Shown: positions 7,727-17,953 of the stretch, in pieces
How the letters are laid out: each line of letters opens with the position of its first letter
Numbering within the stretch: the stretch's first letter is position 1
Origin: Candidatus Kuenenia stuttgartensis
GTDB lineage: Bacteria; Planctomycetota; Planctomycetia; Pirellulales; UBA1268
Reading direction: 5' to 3'
DNA: 45,465 bases
Assembly: GCA_945877135.1 (NCBI GenBank)
Contig: CAMCQY010000013.1
Span: 1-45,465, forward strand
Translations under genes and position numbers: made by a program
Notes under the pieces: generated by a model
The model's input: the letters and a program-made list of their open reading frames with translations, nothing else
What the model was told of the DNA's origin: nothing
The model's database searches: none

Positions 7727-8350
7727 TTAGTCCAGACGAGGCCGGCGGAATATCTCATCGGCAACCGTACGCTGGGCGGCGCGGCCGACATCATCGAGCG
7801 TGCGCCGCTGCCCCACGGTATGCCACGGCGTCACGTCGGCAAGCTCAGGCATGAGTTCCAGAATCTGTTCGATCAACATCGACACCATGCGGGCTGTCGT
7901 GGTGTCGTGCGAGCGTTCGCGGATCGCCGCGGCCGTCTTCATCAGTTTGACCATGCGGGATCGCTGCAGCACTGGTCCTGACAGCTGGCCCTCGCCCTCG
8001 ACGAGCAGTTCAGCGACCGGTACCTCCAAAACCTCCTGCCATTGCATGAGGTCGGAAAGCCGCAGGTCGCAGTCGGGCTGCTCTTGGCGGCGAACTACTG
8101 CCAGCGGCACACCGAGCCGCCGCGAGACGTTGCGCAACGTCACCCCCTGGAGCCTTCGCACGTCGGCGACACGATGCAGTCGTCGCTGCCGGTGCTGCGA
8201 GGCAGGCAGGTCGGCATATCCGCCCTCCTCGGCGGCGCGAACTACGTCGGAGTGTTCGGTGTCGGCGATGGCCAGCGGATCGTCGAGCATGTGGTCGGCA
8301 TCGTCGTCGTAGTCATTCCGGTATCCGTTCCGGCAATCAACAGTGGCCAT
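7727..8350 (-). CDS. Planctomycete-type helix-turn-helix protein
   Basis: A 207-residue protein. The middle part reads as an XRE-like helix-turn-helix (LHRVADVRRLQGVTLRNVSRRLGV, then RLSDLMQWQEVLEVPVAELL). The C-terminal half is helical (RMVKLMKTAAAIRERS, MVSMLIEQILELMPEL) and ends in a WHTVGQRRTLDD segment. I recall similar HTH proteins in planctomycetes but know no target or function. The N-terminus is acidic. The ATG at 8350 is chosen for GAGGGA about 8 nt upstream; the frame is open above it. It is probably a DNA-binding regulator. Confidence 0.65.
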   Translation of the reverse strand: MATVDCRNGYRNDYDDDADHMLDDPLAIADTEHSDVVRAAEEGGYADLPASQHRQRRLHRVADVRRLQGVTLRNVSRRLGVPLAVVRRQEQPDCDLRLSDLMQWQEVLEVPVAELLVEGEGQLSGPVLQRSRMVKLMKTAAAIRERSHDTTTARMVSMLIEQILELMPELADVTPWHTVGQRRTLDDVGRAAQRTVADEIFRRPRLD

Positions 8351-8575
8351 GGTTCTATCCCTCTGCAAATGAGCTTGGAGCGGTGTGCGCCCACGGATTC
8401 CAGTTCCGACCGCCTGTGTGTGAGCCATCGTTGCGGTGCTCTCCCATACGCAGCAGCCCCTTGGAACGTTCGCGCAGCGGGAAAAGTTTCTGAGAAAAAG
8501 CTGGGGGGCATGGGGTAGTCTGTTTCAGTTCCAGCCGCCGACGTCGAGCCAGACCCAGAAACAGAGCAATCAGCC

Positions 8576-10198
8576 ATGCATCACAACGAGACGCACGAGA
8601 CTCATCAGGCCCTGCCGCCGGGTCTGGTTGACACGGCCGGCCCCGTGCCCGGCGGGTATGCCGCCCTCCGGCGCAGCCTCGCCTGGGGAGACCTTGGCAG
8701 GCGGTCGGTGCTGACTGCCCGTGGGCCCGATGCCGTGCGGTTCATCGACAACTTCACGACGGCCGCGGTCTCTCCGTTGGCCCCGGGCACTGGCACGGAG
8801 GGCTTCTTCGCCGACGCCCGTGGATGGGTGCTCGCGTTGACCAACATCCTGCGGATCGAAGACGGCGTCTGGATCGACGCGCCGACGGGGCCGGCTGGCG
8901 GCCTGCGTGAGCACTTGGATCGCTATCACATCCGTGAGCGGCTCGAACTGAAAGATGAATCGGACTCGTTTGGGCACATCGTCGTCGCCGGCCCGCAGGC
9001 CGATGCATGGTTGGCGGCGCGGTCCAGCGTGCGGCCGCCCGAGGCACTGCTTCAACACGGCCGCGGCCTTCTCGGCGACGTGCCGGTGGCGATCGTGCGG
9101 ATCGATTGGTACGGCCCGGTGGGATTTCTCTTGCAGGTGGCGGCGGCCGACCAGGAGCGGCTGATGGTCTGGCTCGATGCCCAGGGCCTGCCGCGGGCGG
9201 TGCCGACTGCGTGGGAGACCGCCCGCATCGAGGCTGGCGTTCCTGAATCTGTCGATCTGCTGGAGAAGACGTTGCCGCAGGAGTTGGGCCGCGACCAGCG
9301 GGCGATCTCGTTCACCAAGGGCTGTTACCTCGGCCAGGAGACCGTTGCACGCATCGACGCTCTGGGGCACGTCAATCGCCGGTTCGTCGCGGTTGCCATC
9401 GATGGCGACGGTCGCCAAGACCACCCTCGTGGAGAGAGTGGCGCGATGGCCGTGCGGTGTGGCGATGAGATCGTCGGCCGGCTTACATCGGTTTGCTTCT
9501 CCCCGCTGCTCGGCCGCCGTGTTGGTCTCGGCCTCCTCCAGGCAAAGGCGGTCGATGCCGCACGGCCGCTCGAGGTGGGAGGGGCCGCAGCCCGCCTGGT
9601 GGCCATGCCGCTCGACACGGCGGCAACGGTTCAGCGGCTCGACGATCCGCCGCGGCAGACTGGCGACGCGGACGACGCTCCGCGGGAAGACGGCAAGGTG
9701 CTGCTGGAGACGAGACGGTTCCGCGTCGTGCGGGTGACCGAGCCGTGCACGGATGGCAGCAGACGCGACCGCGAGGTGGTGCAGCATCCGGGCTGTGTGG
9801 TGATCGTGCCGCTGGTGTCGGAGCACGCGATCTGTCTCGTGGAGGTGGTCCGCGTGGCCGTCGGCCGCACTCTTCTGGAACTTCCTGCCGGCACGCTTGA
9901 TCGGGTTGAATCGCTGGAGGCGGCTGCGCGGCGGGAACTCGCGGAGGAAACCGGCTATCGTGCCGGTCGGATGGTGTCGGCAGGCGCGATGTGGATGTCG
10001 CCGGGAATCCTTCGGGAGCGGATGCACCTGTTCGTGGCCGACGGCCTGATCCCGGGGCCGCAGTCGCTCGAACCGGGCGAACAGATCCGCACCCGAGTGG
10101 TCACGTGGGACGAGGCGATCGCCATGTGTCTCGACGGCCGGATCGACGATGCCAAGACGATCGCCGGGGTGTTGCTCACCGCGGCGCGCCGCCGTTAG
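8576..10198 (+). CDS. Fusion of a YgfZ/GcvT-like folate-binding protein and a Nudix hydrolase
   Basis: A 540-residue two-domain protein. Residues ~30-350 are YgfZ/GcvT-like: a tetrahydrofolate-binding scaffold whose family helps Fe-S cluster assembly or repair, with the signature KGCYLGQETVARI near residue 248-260. Residues ~375-535 form a Nudix hydrolase; the box runs from Gly439 with the core RELAEETGY and matches G-x5-E-x7-REUxEExGU exactly. The surrounding sequence resembles ADP-ribose pyrophosphatases (LLELPAGTLD). No stop or frame break separates the domains. Start at ATG 8576; the Shine-Dalgarno match is weak. The gene ends 4 nt inside the convergent flippase-like gene. Linking Fe-S upkeep to nucleotide clean-up in one chain is unusual. 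Confidence 0.88.
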   Translation: MHHNETHETHQALPPGLVDTAGPVPGGYAALRRSLAWGDLGRRSVLTARGPDAVRFIDNFTTAAVSPLAPGTGTEGFFADARGWVLALTNILRIEDGVWIDAPTGPAGGLREHLDRYHIRERLELKDESDSFGHIVVAGPQADAWLAARSSVRPPEALLQHGRGLLGDVPVAIVRIDWYGPVGFLLQVAAADQERLMVWLDAQGLPRAVPTAWETARIEAGVPESVDLLEKTLPQELGRDQRAISFTKGCYLGQETVARIDALGHVNRRFVAVAIDGDGRQDHPRGESGAMAVRCGDEIVGRLTSVCFSPLLGRRVGLGLLQAKAVDAARPLEVGGAAARLVAMPLDTAATVQRLDDPPRQTGDADDAPREDGKVLLETRRFRVVRVTEPCTDGSRRDREVVQHPGCVVIVPLVSEHAICLVEVVRVAVGRTLLELPAGTLDRVESLEAAARRELAEETGYRAGRMVSAGAMWMSPGILRERMHLFVADGLIPGPQSLEPGEQIRTRVVTWDEAIAMCLDGRIDDAKTIAGVLLTAARRR

Positions 10199-11199
10199 GC
10201 CGGCTGGCCGGGGGTGGTGGCGGCGGCCGGCATGGCCGTTGGCCTGCGGTCGAGCAGGAACAGCAGGCCGCCGATCAGTCCGGTGACGATCGTGGCAAGA
10301 AACCAGAGCAGGCCGATGGCCACGGCGGCATCGGTCGATACGCCGACGGGCTTGAGCAGGAATGCCAGTCCACCCTCGCGGACGCCCACGCCGTTGATGC
10401 TAACCGGCACCACCATGGTCAACGCCACCAGTGGCACCACTGCAAACCACACCGACAGCGGCAGTGCCACGCCCAATGCCCGGGCGATCAACGCCACGAC
10501 CAGTGAACCTCCCGTCTGGACAAGCAGGCTCCAGCCGACTGCGTGCATGATGAGGCTGGGACGCATCGTGTAGGGCAACAGTTGGCCGATGAAGTGCCGC
10601 GCGGCATGCTGCTCCGGGATCAGGTCGAGAACGCGATCGAGCGAACCGACCACCAGCCAGAACACCAGCAGCGCCGTCCCAAGGAACACCGCTCCGACGG
10701 CCAGCGCGGCGGGGGTGGCGAGGCTCCACTCCTTTGCCAGCAATGCCGTGCCTGCCAGCACTCCAAGTGCCGCCAAGCCCGTGAGCCGGTCGGCGAGCAC
10801 CGTGCAGCCAGCCAGCAGCCGGCCGGGAGTCGAGTCGGCGAGTCGATAGGCCTTGACCACGTCACCGCCGATCGAAGAAGGCAGGCAGAGGTTGAAGAAC
10901 AGCCCTTCGAAAAACCGCCATACGAAGGTGAGCGTGTGGAATGGGAAGCCGATCGGACGGGCAAGCGCGGCCCAGCGGACTGCGGCGACCATCTGCACGA
11001 GCACGTTGACCAGGAATCCCGCGAGCCACCAGCGCCAGTCGCACTGTTCGAGCAGTGCGAGAAGCTTCTGCCATTCGATCCCGCGGAGGACGACGGCCAT
11101 CAGGGCGACCGTGGCCGTCACCCGCAGCGCCAGCGTGACCCATGCAGGCAGCCGTCGGGCTGGCTGAGACTGCGAAACGCTGGCGGAAGCGTGATCCAT
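10195..11199 (-). CDS. Flippase-like integral membrane protein (LPG synthase TM family, PF03706)
   Basis: A 334-residue protein of about eight hydrophobic segments, matching the lysylphosphatidylglycerol-synthase membrane-domain family. Visible family features are RWWLAGFLVNVLVQMVAAVRW near the N-terminus, FFEGLFFNLCLPSSIGGDVVK (the SxGGDxx motif) and, near the C-terminus, VPVSINGVGVREGG (GVREG motif). There is no catalytic synthase domain, so it probably moves a lipid or lipid-linked compound across the inner membrane. ATG 11199 is chosen; a TTG 9 nt upstream is also open. The head of the gene faces the exosortase promoter region. Confidence 0.85.
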   Translation of the reverse strand: MDHASASVSQSQPARRLPAWVTLALRVTATVALMAVVLRGIEWQKLLALLEQCDWRWWLAGFLVNVLVQMVAAVRWAALARPIGFPFHTLTFVWRFFEGLFFNLCLPSSIGGDVVKAYRLADSTPGRLLAGCTVLADRLTGLAALGVLAGTALLAKEWSLATPAALAVGAVFLGTALLVFWLVVGSLDRVLDLIPEQHAARHFIGQLLPYTMRPSLIMHAVGWSLLVQTGGSLVVALIARALGVALPLSVWFAVVPLVALTMVVPVSINGVGVREGGLAFLLKPVGVSTDAAVAIGLLWFLATIVTGLIGGLLFLLDRRPTAMPAAATTPGQPA

Positions 11200-11405
11200 G
11201 CTGCTCAAGGCTTGGGGGGGCTGGGAGGCTTGTGCCGACCTGACTGGCTGTCGCCGTCAACCCGGCAGGCGGATCATGCCAACCTGAATCGTTGGTGTCA
11301 CGGCCAATAGGCGTTCAGCGGTGGACTCCTGACGGTAGTTCAAGGCGGGTTGCAATCGCAGTTTCAGCACTTTCCTCGATCGCGTCTCCGCCGGACGCAT
11401 GAAAC

Positions 11406-11427
11406 CGCCGTCTGGTTCGGATAAAAT
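11406..11427 (+). promoter_or_regulatory. Candidate promoter before the exosortase locus
   Basis: TAAAAT (11422-11427) matches the -10 box at 5 of 6 positions and lies about 35 nt before the exosortase start. A -35 box is poor (CGCCGTC region, about 16 nt upstream). It would transcribe the whole envelope-polysaccharide locus. Confidence 0.35.
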
Positions 11428-11460
11428 AACGTCTTCCGTCCACATTGAAACGTTTGGGCC

Positions 11461-12585
11461 GTGACTATGCCAGTGCCCGTTCTGCCTGCGAAGAGCCCAG
11501 TCGTTTCCCAGCCGGCCGCGGCTGCGGTTCAGGGGCTGGAGCGAGTGTTCCCCGACGACGGTTCGCTCTGGGAATCGATCAGGCTGCGTGGCCGCGCCTT
11601 CGTCGAGGATCTCGCGATCCTGGAGCAGCGGCGTCCAATGATACTGGTGGCTGCTCTGACCGCGCTGTTGATGTTCAGCTACTGGCCAGGTCTGCTGAGC
11701 GCGAAGGCGGCCTGGAACAACCCGCAGTATTCCCACGGCTGGATCGTGCCCCTGTTTTCGGTGGCGATTCTGTTCTGGTGGCGGCAGCCGGTGACCCCGG
11801 TGAGCATCTCGGCACAGGTCGCGGGCCTGGGGTTGCTGGTGGCGAGTCTGGCCCTCCGGCTGTTCGTGGCCCGCTATCGAATCATCACCATCGACATGTA
11901 TACCTTCGTGCCGGCCGTGGCGGGCGCTGTGTTGCTGGGGGGTGGCTGGAGCATGTTTCGCTGGGCGTGGGCACCGATCTTCTTCCTGATCTTCATGTAT
12001 CCCCTGCCAGACGAAGCCACGCGGTATCTGCTGGGCCCGCTGCAGACGATGGCCACCATCGTGAGCACCTACGCCATCCAGACACTCGGGATCGATGCCA
12101 TCCGGGAAGGCAACCAGATCGTTGTCGGCGAGATGCACCTGGGCGTTGTTGATGCCTGCAGTGGGCTGCGGATGCTCACGATCTTCGTCGCACTCTCCGT
12201 GGCGATCGTCATGCTCGGCAATCTGGAGTGGTACGAGAGCATGGTGATCTTGGCCAGCGCGGTTCCGATCGCGCTGGCCGTCAACGCGATTCGCATCACC
12301 CTGACCGGCGTGATGTATACGATCGATCCGGCGATTGCGGAAAAAATCTTCCATGACTGGGCAGGCTACTTCATGATGCCACTCGCCCTGGGAATGCTCT
12401 ATTTTTTGCAACAACTGCTGTCGAAGCTGTTCGTGCCGGAACACGAGGGGCTGACGGCATTCGTTCCGCTGGGACCAACGGCGCGAACAACGGTTGAAGG
12501 GGGCGGTCGCCATCGCCCCGGTGGCCAGTCTGCGGCCGGGGGAGGTGTTTCAGGCCGGGATGCTCATGTCCGGGCGGAAGAGTGA
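11461..12585 (+). CDS. Exosortase (transpeptidase of protein sorting), EpsI-associated
   Basis: An integral membrane cysteine protease/transpeptidase of the exosortase family, 374 residues with about eight membrane segments. The catalytic triad is visible: Cys233 in VDACSGLRML, Arg278 in NAIRIT and His298 in IFHDWAGYFMM. In this family the enzyme removes a C-terminal sorting tail and is linked to extracellular polysaccharide. It is the first gene of a locus with a Wzz/BY-kinase, an EpsI-like protein and GDP-sugar enzymes, which fits that role. The GTG at 11461 or the ATG at 11467 could be the start. The last ~45 residues, past the final membrane segment, are polar and unlike the family. No substrate with a sorting tail is encoded in the window. 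Confidence 0.9.
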   Translation: MTMPVPVLPAKSPVVSQPAAAAVQGLERVFPDDGSLWESIRLRGRAFVEDLAILEQRRPMILVAALTALLMFSYWPGLLSAKAAWNNPQYSHGWIVPLFSVAILFWWRQPVTPVSISAQVAGLGLLVASLALRLFVARYRIITIDMYTFVPAVAGAVLLGGGWSMFRWAWAPIFFLIFMYPLPDEATRYLLGPLQTMATIVSTYAIQTLGIDAIREGNQIVVGEMHLGVVDACSGLRMLTIFVALSVAIVMLGNLEWYESMVILASAVPIALAVNAIRITLTGVMYTIDPAIAEKIFHDWAGYFMMPLALGMLYFLQQLLSKLFVPEHEGLTAFVPLGPTARTTVEGGGRHRPGGQSAAGGGVSGRDAHVRAEE

Positions 12586-12706
12586 CGCTGCCCGCCATGG
12601 GAACGACAACACAGGGTAGACTCGATGGGGATCGGCGGCCGCGTTGTTGCGAGGCGTGGTGCCCATGCCACGGTCTCGCCGCGGTGTGGTGCCTCAGCAC
12701 GGACGA

Positions 12707-14962
12707 ATGGACCAAATGAGTGATCCGAACACATTCGTGGACGAGCAACAGGCCCCAGCCGCAGCGAGGCCGTCGGCGGGCGGGCTCGTTGTCAGGGACG
12801 GCAGGGACGGTGGGATTGCACCGCTCCAGCCGCAGATGGGCCCGATGCTGCTCCCGTCTCCGGCAGGAGGCGAGCACGCGGCTGTCGGAGTCGATTATGT
12901 CCGTCTGGTTCATGCGTTTCGCCGGTGTTGGCTGCCAGCTGCGGCATTGGGACTGCTTCTGGGGCTGATGACAGCCGTACCGGCGTGGATCTTTATGCCC
13001 CGGGGGTACGAGGCTGTGGCCTGGCTTCGGGTGCGGGACAAGGGGGGCATGCTCAGTCGCGGCCGCGACAGTGCCGAATACGAATCGTATAAAAAGACTC
13101 AATTGCAGCTGATGAAGAGCCCGTATGTGTTGCAGGCGGCTCTGCGAAAGCCGGGGATTGAGGACCTGGAAACGCTCCGTGAGGCGGGTGCCGATCCGAT
13201 CGGCTGGCTCTCGCGAGGGTTGATCGTTTCCGCATCTCCGGAGTCGGAGGTCGTGCAGGTCAGGCTGCGGGGCAAGAAAGCGGAAGACGTCGCCAAGATT
13301 CTCAACGCAGTGACAACATCGTTTCTCGATGACGTGGTCAACAAGGAGCGAACCGAGCGTCTGGGCCGTCGCGATGCGCTCGAGAAAAAATTCAAGGAAA
13401 ATATGTCGGAGTTGCGGAGTCGTCGCGAGACTCTCAACAACCTGGCGCGGACGTTGGGCACACGGGACAGCTCAGAGGTCGCCACCCAGCGCGGCCTGCT
13501 GATGGATCACGTGGGCACCCTTCGGGGCCTGCTCGTCCACACGCAGCGGGACATCGCCGCCATCGACGCTGAACTCTGGATTGCCGAGGCTCGGGAGAGT
13601 GGTGAGATCTCGCCGGAGGAATCGCTGCCAGAGGAGATGATCGAGGCGACGCTGTCGCGAGATCCCCAGATCGCCGAGTTGAATGACCGACTCGCTGGCA
13701 TCGAGGAGGCGATCTCTTTCCAGGAGCAGCGGAGCTCCCGTGCAGGCAGTGAACCAGCGGTGCGGAGACTGAGGGCGCAGGGGCAGGAGTTGGCCGAGCG
13801 TATCGAGAACCGGCGGCGCCAGCTTCGCCCGGCGATCATTTCCCAGCTCATGATCGACCAGATAGGCCGGCGGTCGGAGACGCCGGTCGTGCTCAAGAAA
13901 CGGCGGGAAATGCTCGTCAAAACCCTCGAAGACACGTCGAAGGAATTCGACAAGCTGTCCAAGGAAGTAACCGAATTGGGTAAGGCCAATGCGGACATGG
14001 ACGCGAGAAAGGTGGAACTCGAACACCTGCAGAAGGTGACCGATCAGATCGGCATCGAACTCGAAAGCTCGGCAATCGACCTCAACATGCCCAATCGTGT
14101 GACTCTGGTCGAACCGGCGGGCGTACCCCAGGGGAACGACAGGCTGTTTCGTGTCGCGCTCACGATGCTCGCGGGGATGGCTGGTGTCACGCTCGGGGGC
14201 GGTGGGATCGTGTTGAGGGAGTATCTGAGGGACCACGTCAACGTGGCCGACGATGTCTCGCGACGCGTTGGCGTGCGGGTGCTCGGCACGTTCCCCCTGG
14301 CTTCGAGGCTGGGGAAGCGACAGGATCCGGGAACCGTGATGGCCGAGCGCGGCGACACGATCCGGACCCTCGTTGCCCAGGCCGGCCGCGAGGCACCGAA
14401 GGTGATCCTCGTCACCAGCGCCGTGGAGCGAGAGGGCAAGACAACCTGTGCCGCCCAGCTTGCGGCGAGTCTCGCCCGCGCCGGCAAACGCACCCTGCTT
14501 CTCGACGGTGACCTCCGCCACCCCGGAGCGCACCTCGCCTTGGGGCTGGAGTTGCGTGCCGGACTGCCGGAACTGCTTCGCGGTGAGCTTGGCAATGACG
14601 AAGCCGTTCAGCCCACCAGCATCGAGGGCCTGTTCGCCGTGACCGGCGGCGCCTGCGACTATGCCGCGATCTCGGCGTTATCGCGGCCGGAGTTGGCGAG
14701 AATCATCAAGGGATTTCGCGATTCATTCGATCATGTCGTGATCGACGCTGGCCCCGTGCTGGATGTGTCCGATCCGCTGCTGCTGGGCCAGCAGAGCGAT
14801 GCCGTGATCCTGTCCACCATGCTGAACGTCAGTCGCGTGCCGCAGGTGGCTGATGCCGTCGAGCGGCTGCGGTCGGTCGGCGGGCGGTTGTTGGGCGTGA
14901 TCGTGCACGGCGGCGCCGCTGCCCCATCGCGGCGACGGTCGGCTCTGCCGGTGCCGGCGTGA
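12707..14962 (+). CDS. Wzz/BY-kinase-type polysaccharide co-polymerase and tyrosine autokinase
   Basis: A 751-residue protein with a Wzz-type region: membrane segment ~77-97, a long coiled-coil periplasmic part rich in Arg and Glu, and a second membrane segment ~482-503. A cytoplasmic ATPase follows. The Walker A loop is SAVEREGKTT (~572), Walker A' is LLLDGDLRH (~596) and Walker B is HVVIDAGP (~676). In this family the kinase cycle sets chain length and export of polysaccharide. Two oddities: the Walker A loop has VERE in place of the usual PGEG, and the C-terminus (RRRSALPVPA) lacks the tyrosine cluster that such kinases normally autophosphorylate. The start is uncertain; ATG 12707 or 12716 fits best, as no strong ribosome-binding site decides. 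Confidence 0.87.
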   Translation: MDQMSDPNTFVDEQQAPAAARPSAGGLVVRDGRDGGIAPLQPQMGPMLLPSPAGGEHAAVGVDYVRLVHAFRRCWLPAAALGLLLGLMTAVPAWIFMPRGYEAVAWLRVRDKGGMLSRGRDSAEYESYKKTQLQLMKSPYVLQAALRKPGIEDLETLREAGADPIGWLSRGLIVSASPESEVVQVRLRGKKAEDVAKILNAVTTSFLDDVVNKERTERLGRRDALEKKFKENMSELRSRRETLNNLARTLGTRDSSEVATQRGLLMDHVGTLRGLLVHTQRDIAAIDAELWIAEARESGEISPEESLPEEMIEATLSRDPQIAELNDRLAGIEEAISFQEQRSSRAGSEPAVRRLRAQGQELAERIENRRRQLRPAIISQLMIDQIGRRSETPVVLKKRREMLVKTLEDTSKEFDKLSKEVTELGKANADMDARKVELEHLQKVTDQIGIELESSAIDLNMPNRVTLVEPAGVPQGNDRLFRVALTMLAGMAGVTLGGGGIVLREYLRDHVNVADDVSRRVGVRVLGTFPLASRLGKRQDPGTVMAERGDTIRTLVAQAGREAPKVILVTSAVEREGKTTCAAQLAASLARAGKRTLLLDGDLRHPGAHLALGLELRAGLPELLRGELGNDEAVQPTSIEGLFAVTGGACDYAAISALSRPELARIIKGFRDSFDHVVIDAGPVLDVSDPLLLGQQSDAVILSTMLNVSRVPQVADAVERLRSVGGRLLGVIVHGGAAAPSRRRSALPVPA

Positions 14963-15020
14963 GGATTCGAATCATCCGGATCGACGCGGCCTATCGCACA
15001 ATGACATCGAGGCGCATCGT

Positions 15021-16831
<1,811 letters not shown>

Positions 16832-16862
16832 CGGCCTGGAGCGTCGTGAGGAACAGCCCACC

Positions 16863-17813
16863 GTGACAGACCTTGCGAAAAAACGGATCGTCGTGACAGG
16901 CGGCGCAGGCTTTCTGGGGCAGGCCGTGCTCCGCGTGCTCCGCCAGCGGGGCGTGGCGGACGAGCAGATCATCGTGCCGCGCCGCCGGGAGTTTGATCTC
17001 ACGGTCGAATCGCACGTGGAACGGCTCTACGAAACCGCCCGGCCTGACGTCGTGCTGCATCTCGCGGCGGAGGTGGGAGGCATCGGCGCCAACATGGAGC
17101 ACCCTGGCCGATTCTTCTACGCGAACATGGCGATGGGATTGCATCTGGTCGAGTACGCCCGGCGGCGGGGGCTCGAGAAGTTTGTGCATACGGGCACAGT
17201 CTGCGCCTACCCCAAGCACTCTCCGATTCCCTTTCGCGAAGAGAACATCTGGAATGGGTACCCGGAGGAAACAAATGCCCCCTACGGCATTGCCAAGAAG
17301 GCGGTCTTCGTGATGCTCGACGGGTACGGCCGCGAGTATGGCTTGAAGAGCGCCGTGCTCGTGCCGGTGAATCTGTACGGCCCCGGTGACAACTTCGATC
17401 CCCAATCGAGCCACGTCATCCCTGCGCTTGTTCGCAAGTGCGAGGAGGCCAGGCTGGCTGGAGAGCCTCAGATTGTCTGCTGGGGAAGCGGCGCGGCAAC
17501 CCGGGAATTTCTTTACGTTGACGATGCCGCAGAGGGCATCGTGCGTGCGGCCGAGGTGATGGACGAACCGGTGCCGATCAATCTTGGAGGGGGTGACGAG
17601 ATTCCGATCCGCGATCTCGTTGCCCGGATTGCCAAGGCCTGCAATTTCGAGGGCCGGATCGAATGGGACACCACGAAGCCCGACGGGCAGCCTCGCCGCG
17701 GCCTCGACATCTCACGCGCCCGCCGGCTGCTGGGGTGGGAACCGAAGCAGGACTTCGACGCCGGCCTCGCCGCCACGGTCGCCTGGTGGCGTGAGCATGG
17801 CGGACGGCGATAG
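16863..17813 (+). CDS. GDP-L-fucose synthase-like NAD-dependent epimerase/reductase
   Basis: Short-chain dehydrogenase-type nucleotide-sugar enzyme of 316 residues. The nucleotide-binding loop is VTGGAGFLGQ, and the family motif AAEVGGIGANMEHP matches GDP-fucose synthases. The active-site run is HTGTVCAYPKHSPIP followed by PYGIAKKAV (Tyr-x3-Lys). Given gmd next door, the likely reaction is epimerisation and reduction of GDP-4-keto-6-deoxymannose to GDP-L-fucose or a related sugar. I chose the GTG at 16863 because GAGGAA precedes it and the Rossmann fold begins a few residues later; an ATG at 16806 would overlap the gmd end. A related epimerase with another product cannot be ruled out. Confidence 0.85.
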   Translation: MTDLAKKRIVVTGGAGFLGQAVLRVLRQRGVADEQIIVPRRREFDLTVESHVERLYETARPDVVLHLAAEVGGIGANMEHPGRFFYANMAMGLHLVEYARRRGLEKFVHTGTVCAYPKHSPIPFREENIWNGYPEETNAPYGIAKKAVFVMLDGYGREYGLKSAVLVPVNLYGPGDNFDPQSSHVIPALVRKCEEARLAGEPQIVCWGSGAATREFLYVDDAAEGIVRAAEVMDEPVPINLGGGDEIPIRDLVARIAKACNFEGRIEWDTTKPDGQPRRGLDISRARRLLGWEPKQDFDAGLAATVAWWREHGGRR

Positions 17814-17837
17814 GCCGGGCGGGCTCCCCCCAAGACT

Positions 17838-17914
17838 GCTTCGCAGGATGCGAAGCGCAGAACCAGCAAACTGCGTTTGCCAAGCGACTGGCTAAGGACG
17901 GGCATCCGCCCGTC
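17838..17914. terminator. Three consecutive stem-loops between convergent genes
   Basis: GCTTCGCA-gga-TGCGAAGC (17838-17856), GCAAAC-tgc-GTTTGC (17866-17880) and GACGGGC-atcc-GCCCGTC (17897-17914) lie in the gap between the fucose-synthase-like gene and the uvrD stop. They can end both convergent transcripts. None is followed by a T-run, so they may act with Rho or as 3'-end protectors. Confidence 0.6.
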
Positions 17915-17925
17915 AGGGCGACACG

Positions 17926-17942
17926 ATGCCATGTTTCGCGTG
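17926..17942. repeat. 17-nt repeat, copy 1
   Basis: ATGCCATGTTTCGCGTG occurs here, 11 nt past the uvrD stop on the minus strand, and again at 26899-26915, 17 nt past the FGE stop. Both are in convergent gaps. Confidence 0.7.
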
Positions 17943-17953
17943 AACACAGCCAC

